Shown: one piece after another, positions 34,589 to 43,463 of the stretch
Numbering within the stretch: the first letter of the stretch is position 1
Layout: each line of letters opens with the position of its first letter
Assembly (NCBI GenBank): GCA_016124575.1
Contig: WGNM01000012.1
Coordinates: 28,173-92,172 of the forward strand
Origin: Cryomorphaceae bacterium
GTDB lineage: Bacteria > Bacteroidota > Bacteroidia > Flavobacteriales_D > Sanyastnellaceae
Direction of reading: 5' to 3'
DNA length: 64,000 bases
Program-made: the position numbers and the translations under genes
The notes under the pieces: generated by a model
What the model was told of the DNA's origin: nothing
Seen by the model: only the letters and a program-made list of their open reading frames with translations
Databases searched by the model: none

Positions 34589-35812
34589 TTGAAAGGGTTA
34601 CACAATTTCATCGACAAAAAGCTCAAGCCTAATTTCACTGAAGGTGGAAAACTCAGCAAGTTCTGGGTGGTTTTTGACGCTTTAGAAACATTTGCTTTCA
34701 CTCCCGGTCACGTTACCAAGAGTGGGGCGCACATCCGCGACGGTATTGATCTAAAGCGAACCATGTTCATGGTGATCTTGGCTTTGGTTCCTTGTCTGTT
34801 GTTCGGAACGTGGAACGCCGGTCATCAGTATTACGCTTCTATCGGTCAAGAGGCCGACTTGTGGGCGAAGCTTGGTGTAGGCGCATTGAAGGTATTGCCA
34901 CTTGTGGTGGTGTCTTACGGTGTTGGTTTGGGAATCGAATTCGTTTTCGCAGGCATCCGCAAGCACTCTATCAATGAGGGATTCTTGGTGTCTGGAATGC
35001 TCATTCCTCTCATCATGCCTGTTGACGTTCCTTTGTGGATGGTTGCCATCGCTACTGCTTTTGCTGTTATCATCGGTAAAGAGGTGTTCGGTGGTACGGG
35101 TATGAATATCTTAAACATTGCTCTTACATCTCGTGCCTTCCTCTTCTTCGCATATCCGAAACAAATGTCGGGTGAGATTTGGATTCACGATGTGGCTTCT
35201 AACAAGACGGCTGGTTTGCTGGTAGACGGACATACGGGGGCAACAGCACTCGGACATCTGGCCAATACAGTAGGTAAAGCAGCTGATTCAGCAGAGGTGA
35301 AAGGCATCATGGCTCAATTCGAACCAGGTGGAATGTTCTCTTTTGAGAATAGCTTCCTTGGGTTGATTCCTGGAAGTATCGGTGAGACTTCTACTTTGGC
35401 TTGTCTGATCGGTGCAGCAATTTTGTTGTTCACAGGCATCGGAAGCTGGAGAATTATGTTGAGCTTCTTAATTGGTGGTTTGACAATGGGTTGGATTTTT
35501 AACCTAGCAGGCGCCAACGCATTTATGGGTGTTAGTCCGCTGCACCAAGTAGTAATGGGTGGTTTCATGTTCGGTCTTGTCTTCATGGCTACCGACCCTG
35601 TTTCTGCAGCTCAAACGGCAACTGGTAAATTGATTTACGGCTTCTTCGGCGGATTTTTGTCGATAATGATTCGCGTATTCAATGGTGCTTATCCTGAAGG
35701 TGTGATGATGGCAGTCTTGTTCATGAACGTTATGGCTCCACTGATCGACCACTATGTGATTCAAGCGAATATTAACCGTAGAATGAAGCGCACAGCGCTG
35801 CAAACAGCTTAA
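34589..35812 (+). CDS. nqrB: Na+-NQR subunit B (FMN-bearing membrane subunit)
   Basis: The 407-residue integral membrane protein starts with TTG at 34589 (MKGLHNFIDKKLKPNF), the only start that gives the usual NqrB N-terminus; no ATG is available upstream in frame. FMN is attached covalently by ApbE to the Thr of DGHTGATAL (Thr219). About ten helices follow the family pattern (GVGLGIEFVFAGIRKHSINEG split as GVGLGIEFVF and RKHSINEG). Riboflavin and part of the quinone site are also expected here. The gene is 23 bases after nqrA and 4 before nqrC. Confidence 0.96.
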   Translation: MKGLHNFIDKKLKPNFTEGGKLSKFWVVFDALETFAFTPGHVTKSGAHIRDGIDLKRTMFMVILALVPCLLFGTWNAGHQYYASIGQEADLWAKLGVGALKVLPLVVVSYGVGLGIEFVFAGIRKHSINEGFLVSGMLIPLIMPVDVPLWMVAIATAFAVIIGKEVFGGTGMNILNIALTSRAFLFFAYPKQMSGEIWIHDVASNKTAGLLVDGHTGATALGHLANTVGKAADSAEVKGIMAQFEPGGMFSFENSFLGLIPGSIGETSTLACLIGAAILLFTGIGSWRIMLSFLIGGLTMGWIFNLAGANAFMGVSPLHQVVMGGFMFGLVFMATDPVSAAQTATGKLIYGFFGGFLSIMIRVFNGAYPEGVMMAVLFMNVMAPLIDHYVIQANINRRMKRTALQTA

Positions 35813-35816
35813 GATC

Positions 35817-36620
35817 ATGGCAGTAAATAAAAATAGCAACGGATATACTTTCCTCTTCTCTATCGTCATGGTGGTTGTGGTTGGTGCGGCTTTGGCCATC
35901 ACTTCGCAATCGCTTAAACCGCTGCAGACGAAGAATGATGCGGATAAGAAGAGAATCGACATCCTCGGTGCAATCCAGGTAAAGGCTACGCGTGAAAACG
36001 CTGCGCAGATGTTCGAACAGTATGTAGTTGAGCGTGTAGCTATCAACTACAATGGCGATGTTTTAAATTCGAAAACAGGAGCGATTGATGCTACAGATAA
36101 AAACGATCCTTTCAATGTCGATATTCAAAAGGAATACCGCGCTGATGTAAAAAAGATCGTTAAAGAGTCGGGCAAAAACCAAGAGGAAATGGCTGCTCGT
36201 TTGTCGGCTGCCCCTGTTAGCTTCCCTCTTTTCAAATGCAACAAAGACGGTGAAATTCTATACGTGATTCCTGTCGTTGGAACAGGTCTTTGGGGTCCGA
36301 TCTGGGGCTATGTCGCTTTGAAAGATGATAAGCAAACGATCTACGGAGCGAAGTTCGATCACAAAACAGAGACTCCAGGTTTGGGAGCGGAGATCAAAGA
36401 GTATTTCTTCCAAGAGAAATTTGAGAACAAAACTTTGAACACTTCGTCGGAAACGGTGTTTAGTGTAGTAAAAGGTGGCGCTCCAACCAATGAGCATAGT
36501 GTAGACGGAATAACAGGTGGTACTGTTACTTCAAAGGGTGTTGATGAAATGATCAACCGCACTTTGAAGGTCTACATCAAGTATTTTGAAAGTGTTAACA
36601 ACCAACGTGCACAACGATGA
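35817..36620 (+). CDS. nqrC: Na+-NQR subunit C (FMN-bearing)
   Basis: The 267-residue subunit has one N-terminal transmembrane helix (FLFSIVMVVVVGAALAI) and a periplasmic FMN-binding domain. The flavinylation motif is DGITGGTVTS, with Thr236 as the expected FMN acceptor; most proteobacterial NqrC have SGAT, so here Ala is replaced by Gly. GLWGPIWGYVALKDD and FDHKTETPGLGAEI are family hallmarks. It relays electrons between the Fe centre and NqrB. The stop overlaps nqrD's start. Confidence 0.96.
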   Translation: MAVNKNSNGYTFLFSIVMVVVVGAALAITSQSLKPLQTKNDADKKRIDILGAIQVKATRENAAQMFEQYVVERVAINYNGDVLNSKTGAIDATDKNDPFNVDIQKEYRADVKKIVKESGKNQEEMAARLSAAPVSFPLFKCNKDGEILYVIPVVGTGLWGPIWGYVALKDDKQTIYGAKFDHKTETPGLGAEIKEYFFQEKFENKTLNTSSETVFSVVKGGAPTNEHSVDGITGGTVTSKGVDEMINRTLKVYIKYFESVNNQRAQR

Positions 36621-37312
36621 GTGAAGTTCAAGAAGCAATTGTAGAGAAGAAGTCAGAGCCTTTGTTCTCTAAGAAGAATCGTAAGTTGATCTCTGATCCT
36701 CTCAATGATTCAAACCCAATTACTGTCCAAGTACTGGGTATCTGTTCTGCCCTTGCAATCACGGTGCAGGTGCAACAAGCGGTCATCATGTCGCTGTCGG
36801 TATTGTTCGTTTTGATTGGTGGTAACATCATCATCTCTCTCATGCGCAACGGTATTCCCGATCGTATCCGTATCATCGTTCAGTTGGTGATCGTTGCGGC
36901 TTTGGTAATCATTGTGAATGAGGTGCTGAAAGCATTTTTGCCAGACATCTCAGAAAAACTTTCGGTATTCGTTGGTTTGATCATCACGAACTGTATCATC
37001 ATGGGGCGTCTTGAAGCGTTCGCTTTGGCTAACAAACCAGGTCCGTCGTTCTTGGATGCAATCGGTAATGGATTGGGGTATGCATGGATTCTCCTTGCTG
37101 TTTCGATCGTTCGCGAAATTTTTGGATCAGGTGCGATCTCTTTCCCAGGTATGGGTCAGGTGAAATTCCTTCCTGAGGGTTGGTTTATCGGAAATGGTGG
37201 TTTCTACGAAAACAATAACATGATGATCTTGCCTCCAATGGCTTTGGTTGTGGTGGGTGTTATCATTTGGATACAGCGCTCTCGCAACACGAAACTTATT
37301 GAATCACACTAA
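36617..37312 (+). CDS. nqrD: Na+-NQR subunit D
   Basis: The 231-residue subunit has six hydrophobic helices. The two cysteines that hold the intramembrane iron centre together with NqrE are seen in LGICSALAIT and LIITNCIIMGR. NPITVQVLGICSALA and FGSGAISFPGMG are family blocks. It is longer than proteobacterial NqrD (about 210) through an N-terminal extension rich in Lys and Glu (EAIVEKKSEPLFSKK). It overlaps nqrC by 4 bases, suggesting coupled translation. Confidence 0.96.
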   Translation: MSEVQEAIVEKKSEPLFSKKNRKLISDPLNDSNPITVQVLGICSALAITVQVQQAVIMSLSVLFVLIGGNIIISLMRNGIPDRIRIIVQLVIVAALVIIVNEVLKAFLPDISEKLSVFVGLIITNCIIMGRLEAFALANKPGPSFLDAIGNGLGYAWILLAVSIVREIFGSGAISFPGMGQVKFLPEGWFIGNGGFYENNNMMILPPMALVVVGVIIWIQRSRNTKLIESH

Positions 37313-37324
37313 TCTCAAGAAAAC

Positions 37325-37939
37325 ATGGAATACATCAATATATTCGTAAAGGGTATCTTTATTGAGAACATGATCTTCGCCTATTTCTTGGGCATGTGTT
37401 CTTACCTCGCTGTTTCGAAAACGGTGAAAACAGCTATGGGTCTCGGACTTGCAGTAATATTCGTTTTGGGTATCACTGTGCCGATCAACTATCTGCTCGA
37501 AAACTATGTGCTGAAAGAAGGTGCTTTGACTTGGATGGGGGCTGAATACGCTACCATGGATCTTAGCTTCTTGAGCTTTATCATGTTCATCGCAGTTATC
37601 GCTTCTATTGTTCAATTGGTAGAGATGATTGTTGAGAAATTTGCTCCTGCTCTATACGGTGCACTAGGTATCTTCTTGCCGCTGATCGCTGTTAACTGCT
37701 CAATCTTGGGTGGTGCGCTCTTTATGCAAGAACGTCAGTATACCGATATTGGCCAGGCTACAGTATTCGGACTCGGCTCAGGTGTGGGTTGGTGGTTGGC
37801 TATCATCGCGATTGCCGCTATCCGCGAGAAAATACGTTACTCTCATGTTCCAGCTCCTCTCAGAGGTCTGGGTATCACGTTCATCATCACTGGTTTGATG
37901 GGGATCGCGTTCATGAGCTTTATGGGAATTGATATTTAA
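37325..37939 (+). CDS. nqrE: Na+-NQR subunit E
   Basis: The 204-residue membrane subunit mirrors NqrD with inverted topology. Its iron-centre cysteines are in [11 protein letters not shown] and [28 protein letters not shown] and [18 protein letters not shown] are typical. Together with NqrD it forms the intramembrane Fe site that carries electrons across the membrane. It starts 12 bases after nqrD and ends 21 before nqrF. Confidence 0.96.
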   Translation: MEYINIFVKGIFIENMIFAYFLGMCSYLAVSKTVKTAMGLGLAVIFVLGITVPINYLLENYVLKEGALTWMGAEYATMDLSFLSFIMFIAVIASIVQLVEMIVEKFAPALYGALGIFLPLIAVNCSILGGALFMQERQYTDIGQATVFGLGSGVGWWLAIIAIAAIREKIRYSHVPAPLRGLGITFIITGLMGIAFMSFMGIDI

Positions 37940-37960
37940 ACGAATCAGAACGATACAATT

Positions 37961-39259
<1,299 letters not shown>

Positions 39260-39281
39260 TCGAAGTCTATATAAATCTTTC

Positions 39282-39318
39282 AAAGAGCCAATTTCAAATG
39301 ATGTTGGCTCTTTTTTTT
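39282..39318 (+). terminator. Rho-independent terminator after nqrF
   Basis: Ten-base stem AAAGAGCCAA / TTGGCTCTTT (39282-39291 and 39304-39313), 12-base loop, then a T run to 39318. It separates nqrF from apbE, leaving apbE to start from its own promoter. Confidence 0.9.
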
Positions 39319-39325
39319 ACATTTC
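39318..39325 (+). promoter_or_regulatory. Probable -7 element TACATTTC for apbE
   Basis: One mismatch to TAnnTTTG, ending 4 bases before apbE's ATG at 39330, and starting at the last T of the preceding terminator tail. Confidence 0.35.
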
Positions 39326-39329
39326 ATGC

Positions 39330-40403
39330 ATGAAAAAGGTTTGGACATTTATAGCGATGGCAACTTTTGTTGCCTGCACGCCTGCGGCAGATAAATCAAT
39401 AGCTGATGAGTTTGTAACAATTTCAGGTGAAACACAGGGGACGACTTTTACTGTCACCTATCGCGATACGTCTGATTATTCTCTGGCTTTGGATTCGATC
39501 TTCAAAAGGGTAGATGGCGACCTCTCTCTCTGGGTTGATGGTAGCTTGATTAACCGTATGAATGCACACAATCGCACCGATACTGTTTTTGCTTTCATCG
39601 ACTCAACACGCTATTTCTCTGTGCTTTTTGATGTGAGCTACGAGCTATTCAAGAAAACAAATGGGGCTTTTGACCCTACTGTACGTCCGCTTGTGGAATA
39701 TTGGGGCTTCGGTCTGAAAAATATGAATAACGCTACACCTGCGGGTGTTGATAGCATTTTGCCTTTCGTGGGAATGATTCCAGCAAACTTCGATATGATT
39801 GAGGTTTACGTGGATACTTACACGTACGAGGAAACGCAGATTCGCAAGGGTGACCCGCGGGTGAAAGTGGATTTCAATGCCATCGCTCAGGGTTTCACGG
39901 TTGATCTGGTTAGCGACTTCATTCATAGCAAGGGCATCGATGATTACATGGTCGAAATTGGTGGTGAACTGATCTGCAAAGGGGTAAATACGGATAGCAT
40001 TCCGTGGCGTATCGCGGTAGATAAACCCATGGAAAGCAATGAACACATTGCGCAAGGTGTCTTGAAGGTGTTCAATATGGCGGTGGCTACAAGCGGCAAC
40101 TACCGTAAGTTTTATGAGAAAGATGGTAAAAAACTCTCCCACACCATCGACCCGCGTACAGGTTTCCCGGTAGATCATTCTCTGCTGTCTGCAACGGTGG
40201 TGGCAACAAATGCGATGATGGCGGATGCGTATGCGACGGCTTTTATGGTGATGGGACGCGAGGAAACGATGGCTTTTCTCGACGAAAATCCGCTGCTGAA
40301 TTTGAAGGCGATATTGATCTATGATGAGGGTGGTTCGCCGAAGATTTGGATGTCGGAGTCGTTAAAATCTGTTTACGAAGACGTGAGCAATGAGCCTTCT
40401 TGA
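39330..40403 (+). CDS. apbE: FAD:protein FMN transferase
   Basis: The 357-residue lipoprotein (signal ending FVACTPAAD) matches ApbE: TQGTTFTVTY near the start, GAFDPTVRPLVEYWGFG, VDFNAIAQGFTVD, MVEIGGELICKG, and LSHTIDPRTGFPVDH with metal-ligand residues, then ATVVATNAMMADAYATA. It transfers FMN from FAD to threonines of NqrB (Thr219) and NqrC (Thr236) on the periplasmic side. It follows the nqr operon, after a terminator, on the same strand. The longer upstream frame overlapping nqrF is not used. Confidence 0.95.
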   Translation: MKKVWTFIAMATFVACTPAADKSIADEFVTISGETQGTTFTVTYRDTSDYSLALDSIFKRVDGDLSLWVDGSLINRMNAHNRTDTVFAFIDSTRYFSVLFDVSYELFKKTNGAFDPTVRPLVEYWGFGLKNMNNATPAGVDSILPFVGMIPANFDMIEVYVDTYTYEETQIRKGDPRVKVDFNAIAQGFTVDLVSDFIHSKGIDDYMVEIGGELICKGVNTDSIPWRIAVDKPMESNEHIAQGVLKVFNMAVATSGNYRKFYEKDGKKLSHTIDPRTGFPVDHSLLSATVVATNAMMADAYATAFMVMGREETMAFLDENPLLNLKAILIYDEGGSPKIWMSESLKSVYEDVSNEPS

Positions 40404-40415
40404 TGCTTTCTTTTA

Positions 40416-40423
40416 TACCTTTG
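40416..40423 (+). promoter_or_regulatory. -7 promoter element TACCTTTG
   Basis: An exact TAnnTTTG match ends 4 bases before the ATG at 40428. Confidence 0.5.
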
Positions 40424-40427
40424 TAAC

Positions 40428-40631
40428 ATGAAATTAGCTCTTCTCACAATCGTTCTGTTGGCTTTGGCATTCGCTGGTATAGCTATAAAACTTCTGGTGA
40501 AAAAAAACGGTGAGTTTGCTGGCACGTGCGCGAGCAACAATCCTCTTCTCAAAGAAGAAGGTGCAAATTGCTCGGTGTGCGGCGCTCGTCCGCAAGAACA
40601 ATGCAAGCAAGAAAGCATTAAGGGCGCCTAA
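40428..40631 (+). CDS. Small Cys-rich membrane protein, possible NqrM analogue
   Basis: The 67-residue protein has one N-terminal transmembrane helix (LLTIVLLALAFAGIAIKLLV), a basic KK, then four cysteines: GTCASN, and NCSVCG with a later EQCKQE. NqrM (DUF539), a small one-helix Cys-rich protein, is needed to assemble the iron centre of Na+-NQR in Vibrio and is encoded after apbE. The position, size, helix-then-Cys layout and GTC after the helix (GSC in NqrM) fit that role. Sequence identity is low, so this is a proposal; Bacteroidota copies are usually annotated only as membrane or secreted protein. Confidence 0.65.
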   Translation: MKLALLTIVLLALAFAGIAIKLLVKKNGEFAGTCASNNPLLKEEGANCSVCGARPQEQCKQESIKGA

Positions 40632-41716
40632 CGTCCGCTATACCACACGATCCCAATCTCAGGGTAGTCGGCTTTCGCAAAGTGAGTCTTCAAATGCATC
40701 TGTGCCATCAAGTGGTCTGCAATGCGGTACCGAAATCCAAATCGGTGATACAAGCTGCCATTGCCGCTGTGAGCATTCTTTAAATAGTATCCGGCCATGA
40801 TGCGGATTTCCATGCGGTCGAAATGCTTCGAATAGCCGGCAATCAATCCCATTTGCACAAGGTCTGAAGGTGTGTATGTGCCGTTGTCGCGAATGAGAAA
40901 CGGACGAATACTGGTGTTGAAAAAGATGTCGGTCCCAAAAAGTACAGAAGAGGTGTAATTGAATCGGTAAGCGCCCGCAAAACTTAGGGTATGCACAAAA
41001 TGGGTCGGCCCTCCTGCTGGCTGGTTCTGTCGAATACCGGCAGTGTACCCAATATTTACTTGCATCCCGCGTACAGCGGGGATGTCAATGGGGGAAGTGC
41101 TAACTGTCTCATCTTTAATGGAATACCGACATCCCAATGATAGCGCAGCGTTGTTGGTACCTAGGTTCGGCATGACAACTGCTCCATTCGATAAATGCGT
41201 CATGCGAAGTCCTGCGGTGATCGAAAGCTTCTCACCAACACACAGTTCTGTATAGTAGCCTAAACTGAGGGCTGCATTGACATGAGATCCCAAGACAATG
41301 CCTTTGTTGTTGGTTTCTATATCCCACGTGGCATTGCTGTATCCTGCTCCGAAGCCAAAATGCCAATAAGCAGAGAAATGTGGTCGTCGGAAACTGGGCA
41401 TTCGGGTGAAAAGGGAGATGGCTCCTTGCTTTCCCAAGGCATCATTGCCCAAGTCAGAAAAATACCCTTCTAAACCCCACAAGGGATGGTTATAACGTTG
41501 ATGCCAGGCTTTACTGCCGTCGGTATTCCACATAGCTCCAAATTCAATGCCTTTGGAATGAGAGGTAACCAATCCGCGGATCTCTTCTCGGTGAGGTATC
41601 ATGAAGCCTCCGCTGCTATTAAGAAACAGCGATTGCTGGGCGCTCAATGTCGCAGAAGCAAAAAAAATCAACACGTGAAGTGTTGTGAAAATGCGTTGGG
41701 GGATGTTGCTGCCCAA
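40628..41716 (-). CDS. PagL-like acyloxyacyl hydrolase (lipid A 3-O-deacylase family)
   Basis: The exported barrel protein of about 362 residues has a signal peptide (IFTTLHVLIFFASATLSAQ) and a HLSNGAVVMPN motif; the His and Ser of HxSN form the catalytic pair of PagL, with an acidic residue further on. Barrel strands include AALSLGYYTELCVG and LSITAGLRMTHLSNG. It may remove the 3-O acyl chain from lipid A in the outer membrane. The start is uncertain: a TTG at 41716 avoids overlap with mazG, while an ATG at 41749 would overlap its first 11 bases. The stop overlaps the convergent small Cys-rich gene by 4 bases. A diverged REP-like repeat forms codons for IPAVRGMQ. Confidence 0.8.
   Translation of the reverse strand: MGSNIPQRIFTTLHVLIFFASATLSAQQSLFLNSSGGFMIPHREEIRGLVTSHSKGIEFGAMWNTDGSKAWHQRYNHPLWGLEGYFSDLGNDALGKQGAISLFTRMPSFRRPHFSAYWHFGFGAGYSNATWDIETNNKGIVLGSHVNAALSLGYYTELCVGEKLSITAGLRMTHLSNGAVVMPNLGTNNAALSLGCRYSIKDETVSTSPIDIPAVRGMQVNIGYTAGIRQNQPAGGPTHFVHTLSFAGAYRFNYTSSVLFGTDIFFNTSIRPFLIRDNGTYTPSDLVQMGLIAGYSKHFDRMEIRIMAGYYLKNAHSGNGSLYHRFGFRYRIADHLMAQMHLKTHFAKADYPEIGIVWYSGR
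41063..41084. repeat. Possible REP-like repeat inside a coding region
   Basis: CATCCCGC and GCGGGGATG flank GTACA, resembling the CCTGC/GCAGG-GATG elements at 8228 and 22658 but inside the PagL-like gene, where it encodes part of a loop (IPAVRGMQ). Confidence 0.3.
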
Positions 41717-41725
41717 GGGATGATG

Positions 41726-41733
41726 TATCTTTG
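41726..41733 (+). promoter_or_regulatory. -7 promoter element TATCTTTG
   Basis: An exact TAnnTTTG match ends 5 bases before mazG's ATG at 41739. A TTG at 41706-41708, 17 bases further up, is a reasonable -33 partner. Confidence 0.5.
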
Positions 41734-41738
41734 ATGCT

Positions 41739-42512
41739 ATGAATAGCATGCAAGATAAGCTAAAGGCGTTTGAACGCCTACTGATCATCATGGATGAATT
41801 GAGGGAAAAATGTCCGTGGGATATGAAACAAACCATGGATTCCCTCCGCCATCTGACCATTGAAGAAACCTATGAGCTCACTGATGCCATCATGGAAGGG
41901 GATATCCAAGAGGTGAAAAAGGAAATTGGCGATATCATGCTCCACATGGTTTTCTACGCGCGAATAGGCAGTGAAACGGGTGATTTCGATATTGCCGATT
42001 CACTGAATTTTATCTGCGATAAGCTGATTCAACGCCATCCGCATATCTACGGCGATGTTGTTGTATCGGGCGAAGAAGAGGTGAAAGCAAATTGGGAAAA
42101 AATAAAACTCAAAGAAGGCAAAAAATCGGTTCTGGAAGGTGTGCCTTCTTCTCTGCCTTCGCTGGTGAAGGCTGTCCGCATTCAAGACAAAGCCCGCGGG
42201 GTGGGTTTCGACTGGGATCATGAAGATCAGGTGTGGGATAAGGTTAACGAGGAACTGGCGGAGTTTAAATATGAGGCCGACCTGAAGTCAGACAAGGTAG
42301 AAGATGAATTTGGTGATGTGCTTTTCTCTCTGATAAATTTTGCGCGATTTAAAGGCATCAACCCCGACGATGCACTCGAAAAAACGAACAAAAAATTCAT
42401 CAAGCGCTTTAAATTCTTAGAAACGGAAAGCGCAAAAGATGGGAAAGTGATGGGGGAGATGTCGTTGGAAGAAATGGATGTATACTGGGAAAGGGCTAAA
42501 AAGGAAGCATGA
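41739..42512 (+). CDS. mazG: Nucleoside triphosphate pyrophosphohydrolase
   Basis: The 257-residue cytosolic protein has two MazG repeats. The first contains CPWDMKQTMDSLRHLTIEET and EIGDIMLHMVFYA with the EExxD-type metal sites; the second has VNEELAEFKYE and DEFGDVLFSLINFARF. It hydrolyses NTPs and dNTPs to monophosphates, cleaning the nucleotide pool. Length is normal. The next gene starts on its stop (ATGA), so the two are coupled. A start at 41739 is supported by the promoter element 5 bases before. Confidence 0.95.
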   Translation: MNSMQDKLKAFERLLIIMDELREKCPWDMKQTMDSLRHLTIEETYELTDAIMEGDIQEVKKEIGDIMLHMVFYARIGSETGDFDIADSLNFICDKLIQRHPHIYGDVVVSGEEEVKANWEKIKLKEGKKSVLEGVPSSLPSLVKAVRIQDKARGVGFDWDHEDQVWDKVNEELAEFKYEADLKSDKVEDEFGDVLFSLINFARFKGINPDDALEKTNKKFIKRFKFLETESAKDGKVMGEMSLEEMDVYWERAKKEA

Positions 42513-43246
42513 CGCGTTTTGCCTCGATATTGTCTGTTGCAGCGATCTTAATGAGCTGCAATCGTCCATCAGCTCCCGACTGCTTTAAATCAGCAGGCAA
42601 AGCGGGAGAAGAGGTGCGTGTGTTCAATGCGGATATCACTAGGCTGGAAATCAATGATTTGATTGAAGTAGAACTGGTGTCTGACTCGCTCCCCTATGCC
42701 AAAATTATTGGTCCTGAAAATCTTCTCAATGAAATCGAATCGGAGTTTTCAAATGGCACGCTGTCGTTGTCGAATACGAGCACTTGCAACTGGGTGCGCG
42801 ATCTAGGTATTCGCATGAAGGTGGTGGTGGCTGCGCCGATGTTGGAGGGTTTGGTGTACCGCGGACAAGGTGATGTGTTGTTTCGTGATACGGTGAAGAC
42901 TGCTTTTTTGAGCTGCGAGGTGCGTAATGGTGCCGGTGATCTGTTCATCCGCCATGCGGGCGATTCGCTCGATGTATACGTCCACACGGGTGTTTCTGCC
43001 ATTCAAATAGAAGGGTATGGCAACAAAGCGAAGTTCTTCAACCAGGGTATCGGTGTCTTCGACGCTTCAAACTACCGCGGAAATGTATTACTGACGAACA
43101 ACAACAGCATCAACAACATGCATCTGCGGGTTTCTGATTATCTCTTCGCTCGTATCGGGGCTCGGGGAAATACTTATTATAAAGGTGATCCTGGAAATGT
43201 TGATGTCGATAGGGTTGGTGAAGGACAACTCTTTCAGGTCGACTAG
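42509..43246 (+). CDS. GIN-domain (DUF2807) lipoprotein
   Basis: The 245-residue product has a lipoprotein signal (VAAILMSCNRPS). It carries a head GIN domain of stacked short beta repeats (DITRLEINDLIEVELVSDS, GNGTLSLSN-like turns, GLVYRGQGDVLFRD, GAGDLFIRHAGDSLD). The family is common in Bacteroidota, probably at the periplasmic or surface face, with no proven function. It overlaps mazG by 4 bases, though the functional link is unclear. The 217 bases after it precede the giant repeat gene. Confidence 0.85.
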   Translation: MTRFASILSVAAILMSCNRPSAPDCFKSAGKAGEEVRVFNADITRLEINDLIEVELVSDSLPYAKIIGPENLLNEIESEFSNGTLSLSNTSTCNWVRDLGIRMKVVVAAPMLEGLVYRGQGDVLFRDTVKTAFLSCEVRNGAGDLFIRHAGDSLDVYVHTGVSAIQIEGYGNKAKFFNQGIGVFDASNYRGNVLLTNNNSINNMHLRVSDYLFARIGARGNTYYKGDPGNVDVDRVGEGQLFQVD

Positions 43247-43463
43247 TCAAAATTGTCCGATTTTGTTCTTCTTTTTTTGTAGGAAAAAACTGAAATGTGA
43301 TTTTAGTCTTTAAAATACAAGCCTTCGTCGAGCATAAAATATCTTATATCGAAACCAAAGAACCATTTTGCACGGCTGCCCGTAAACGGTGAATAGCAGC
43401 TGGTAAACTGCGACAATTGCTTCTAAGTTTTCTCATCAGAACGAGTAACCTAACCTAACTCTG

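Noticed and set aside
35504..36046. 180-codon antisense frame across nqrB and nqrC
   Set aside because: Both sense genes are certain; the frame is a shadow.
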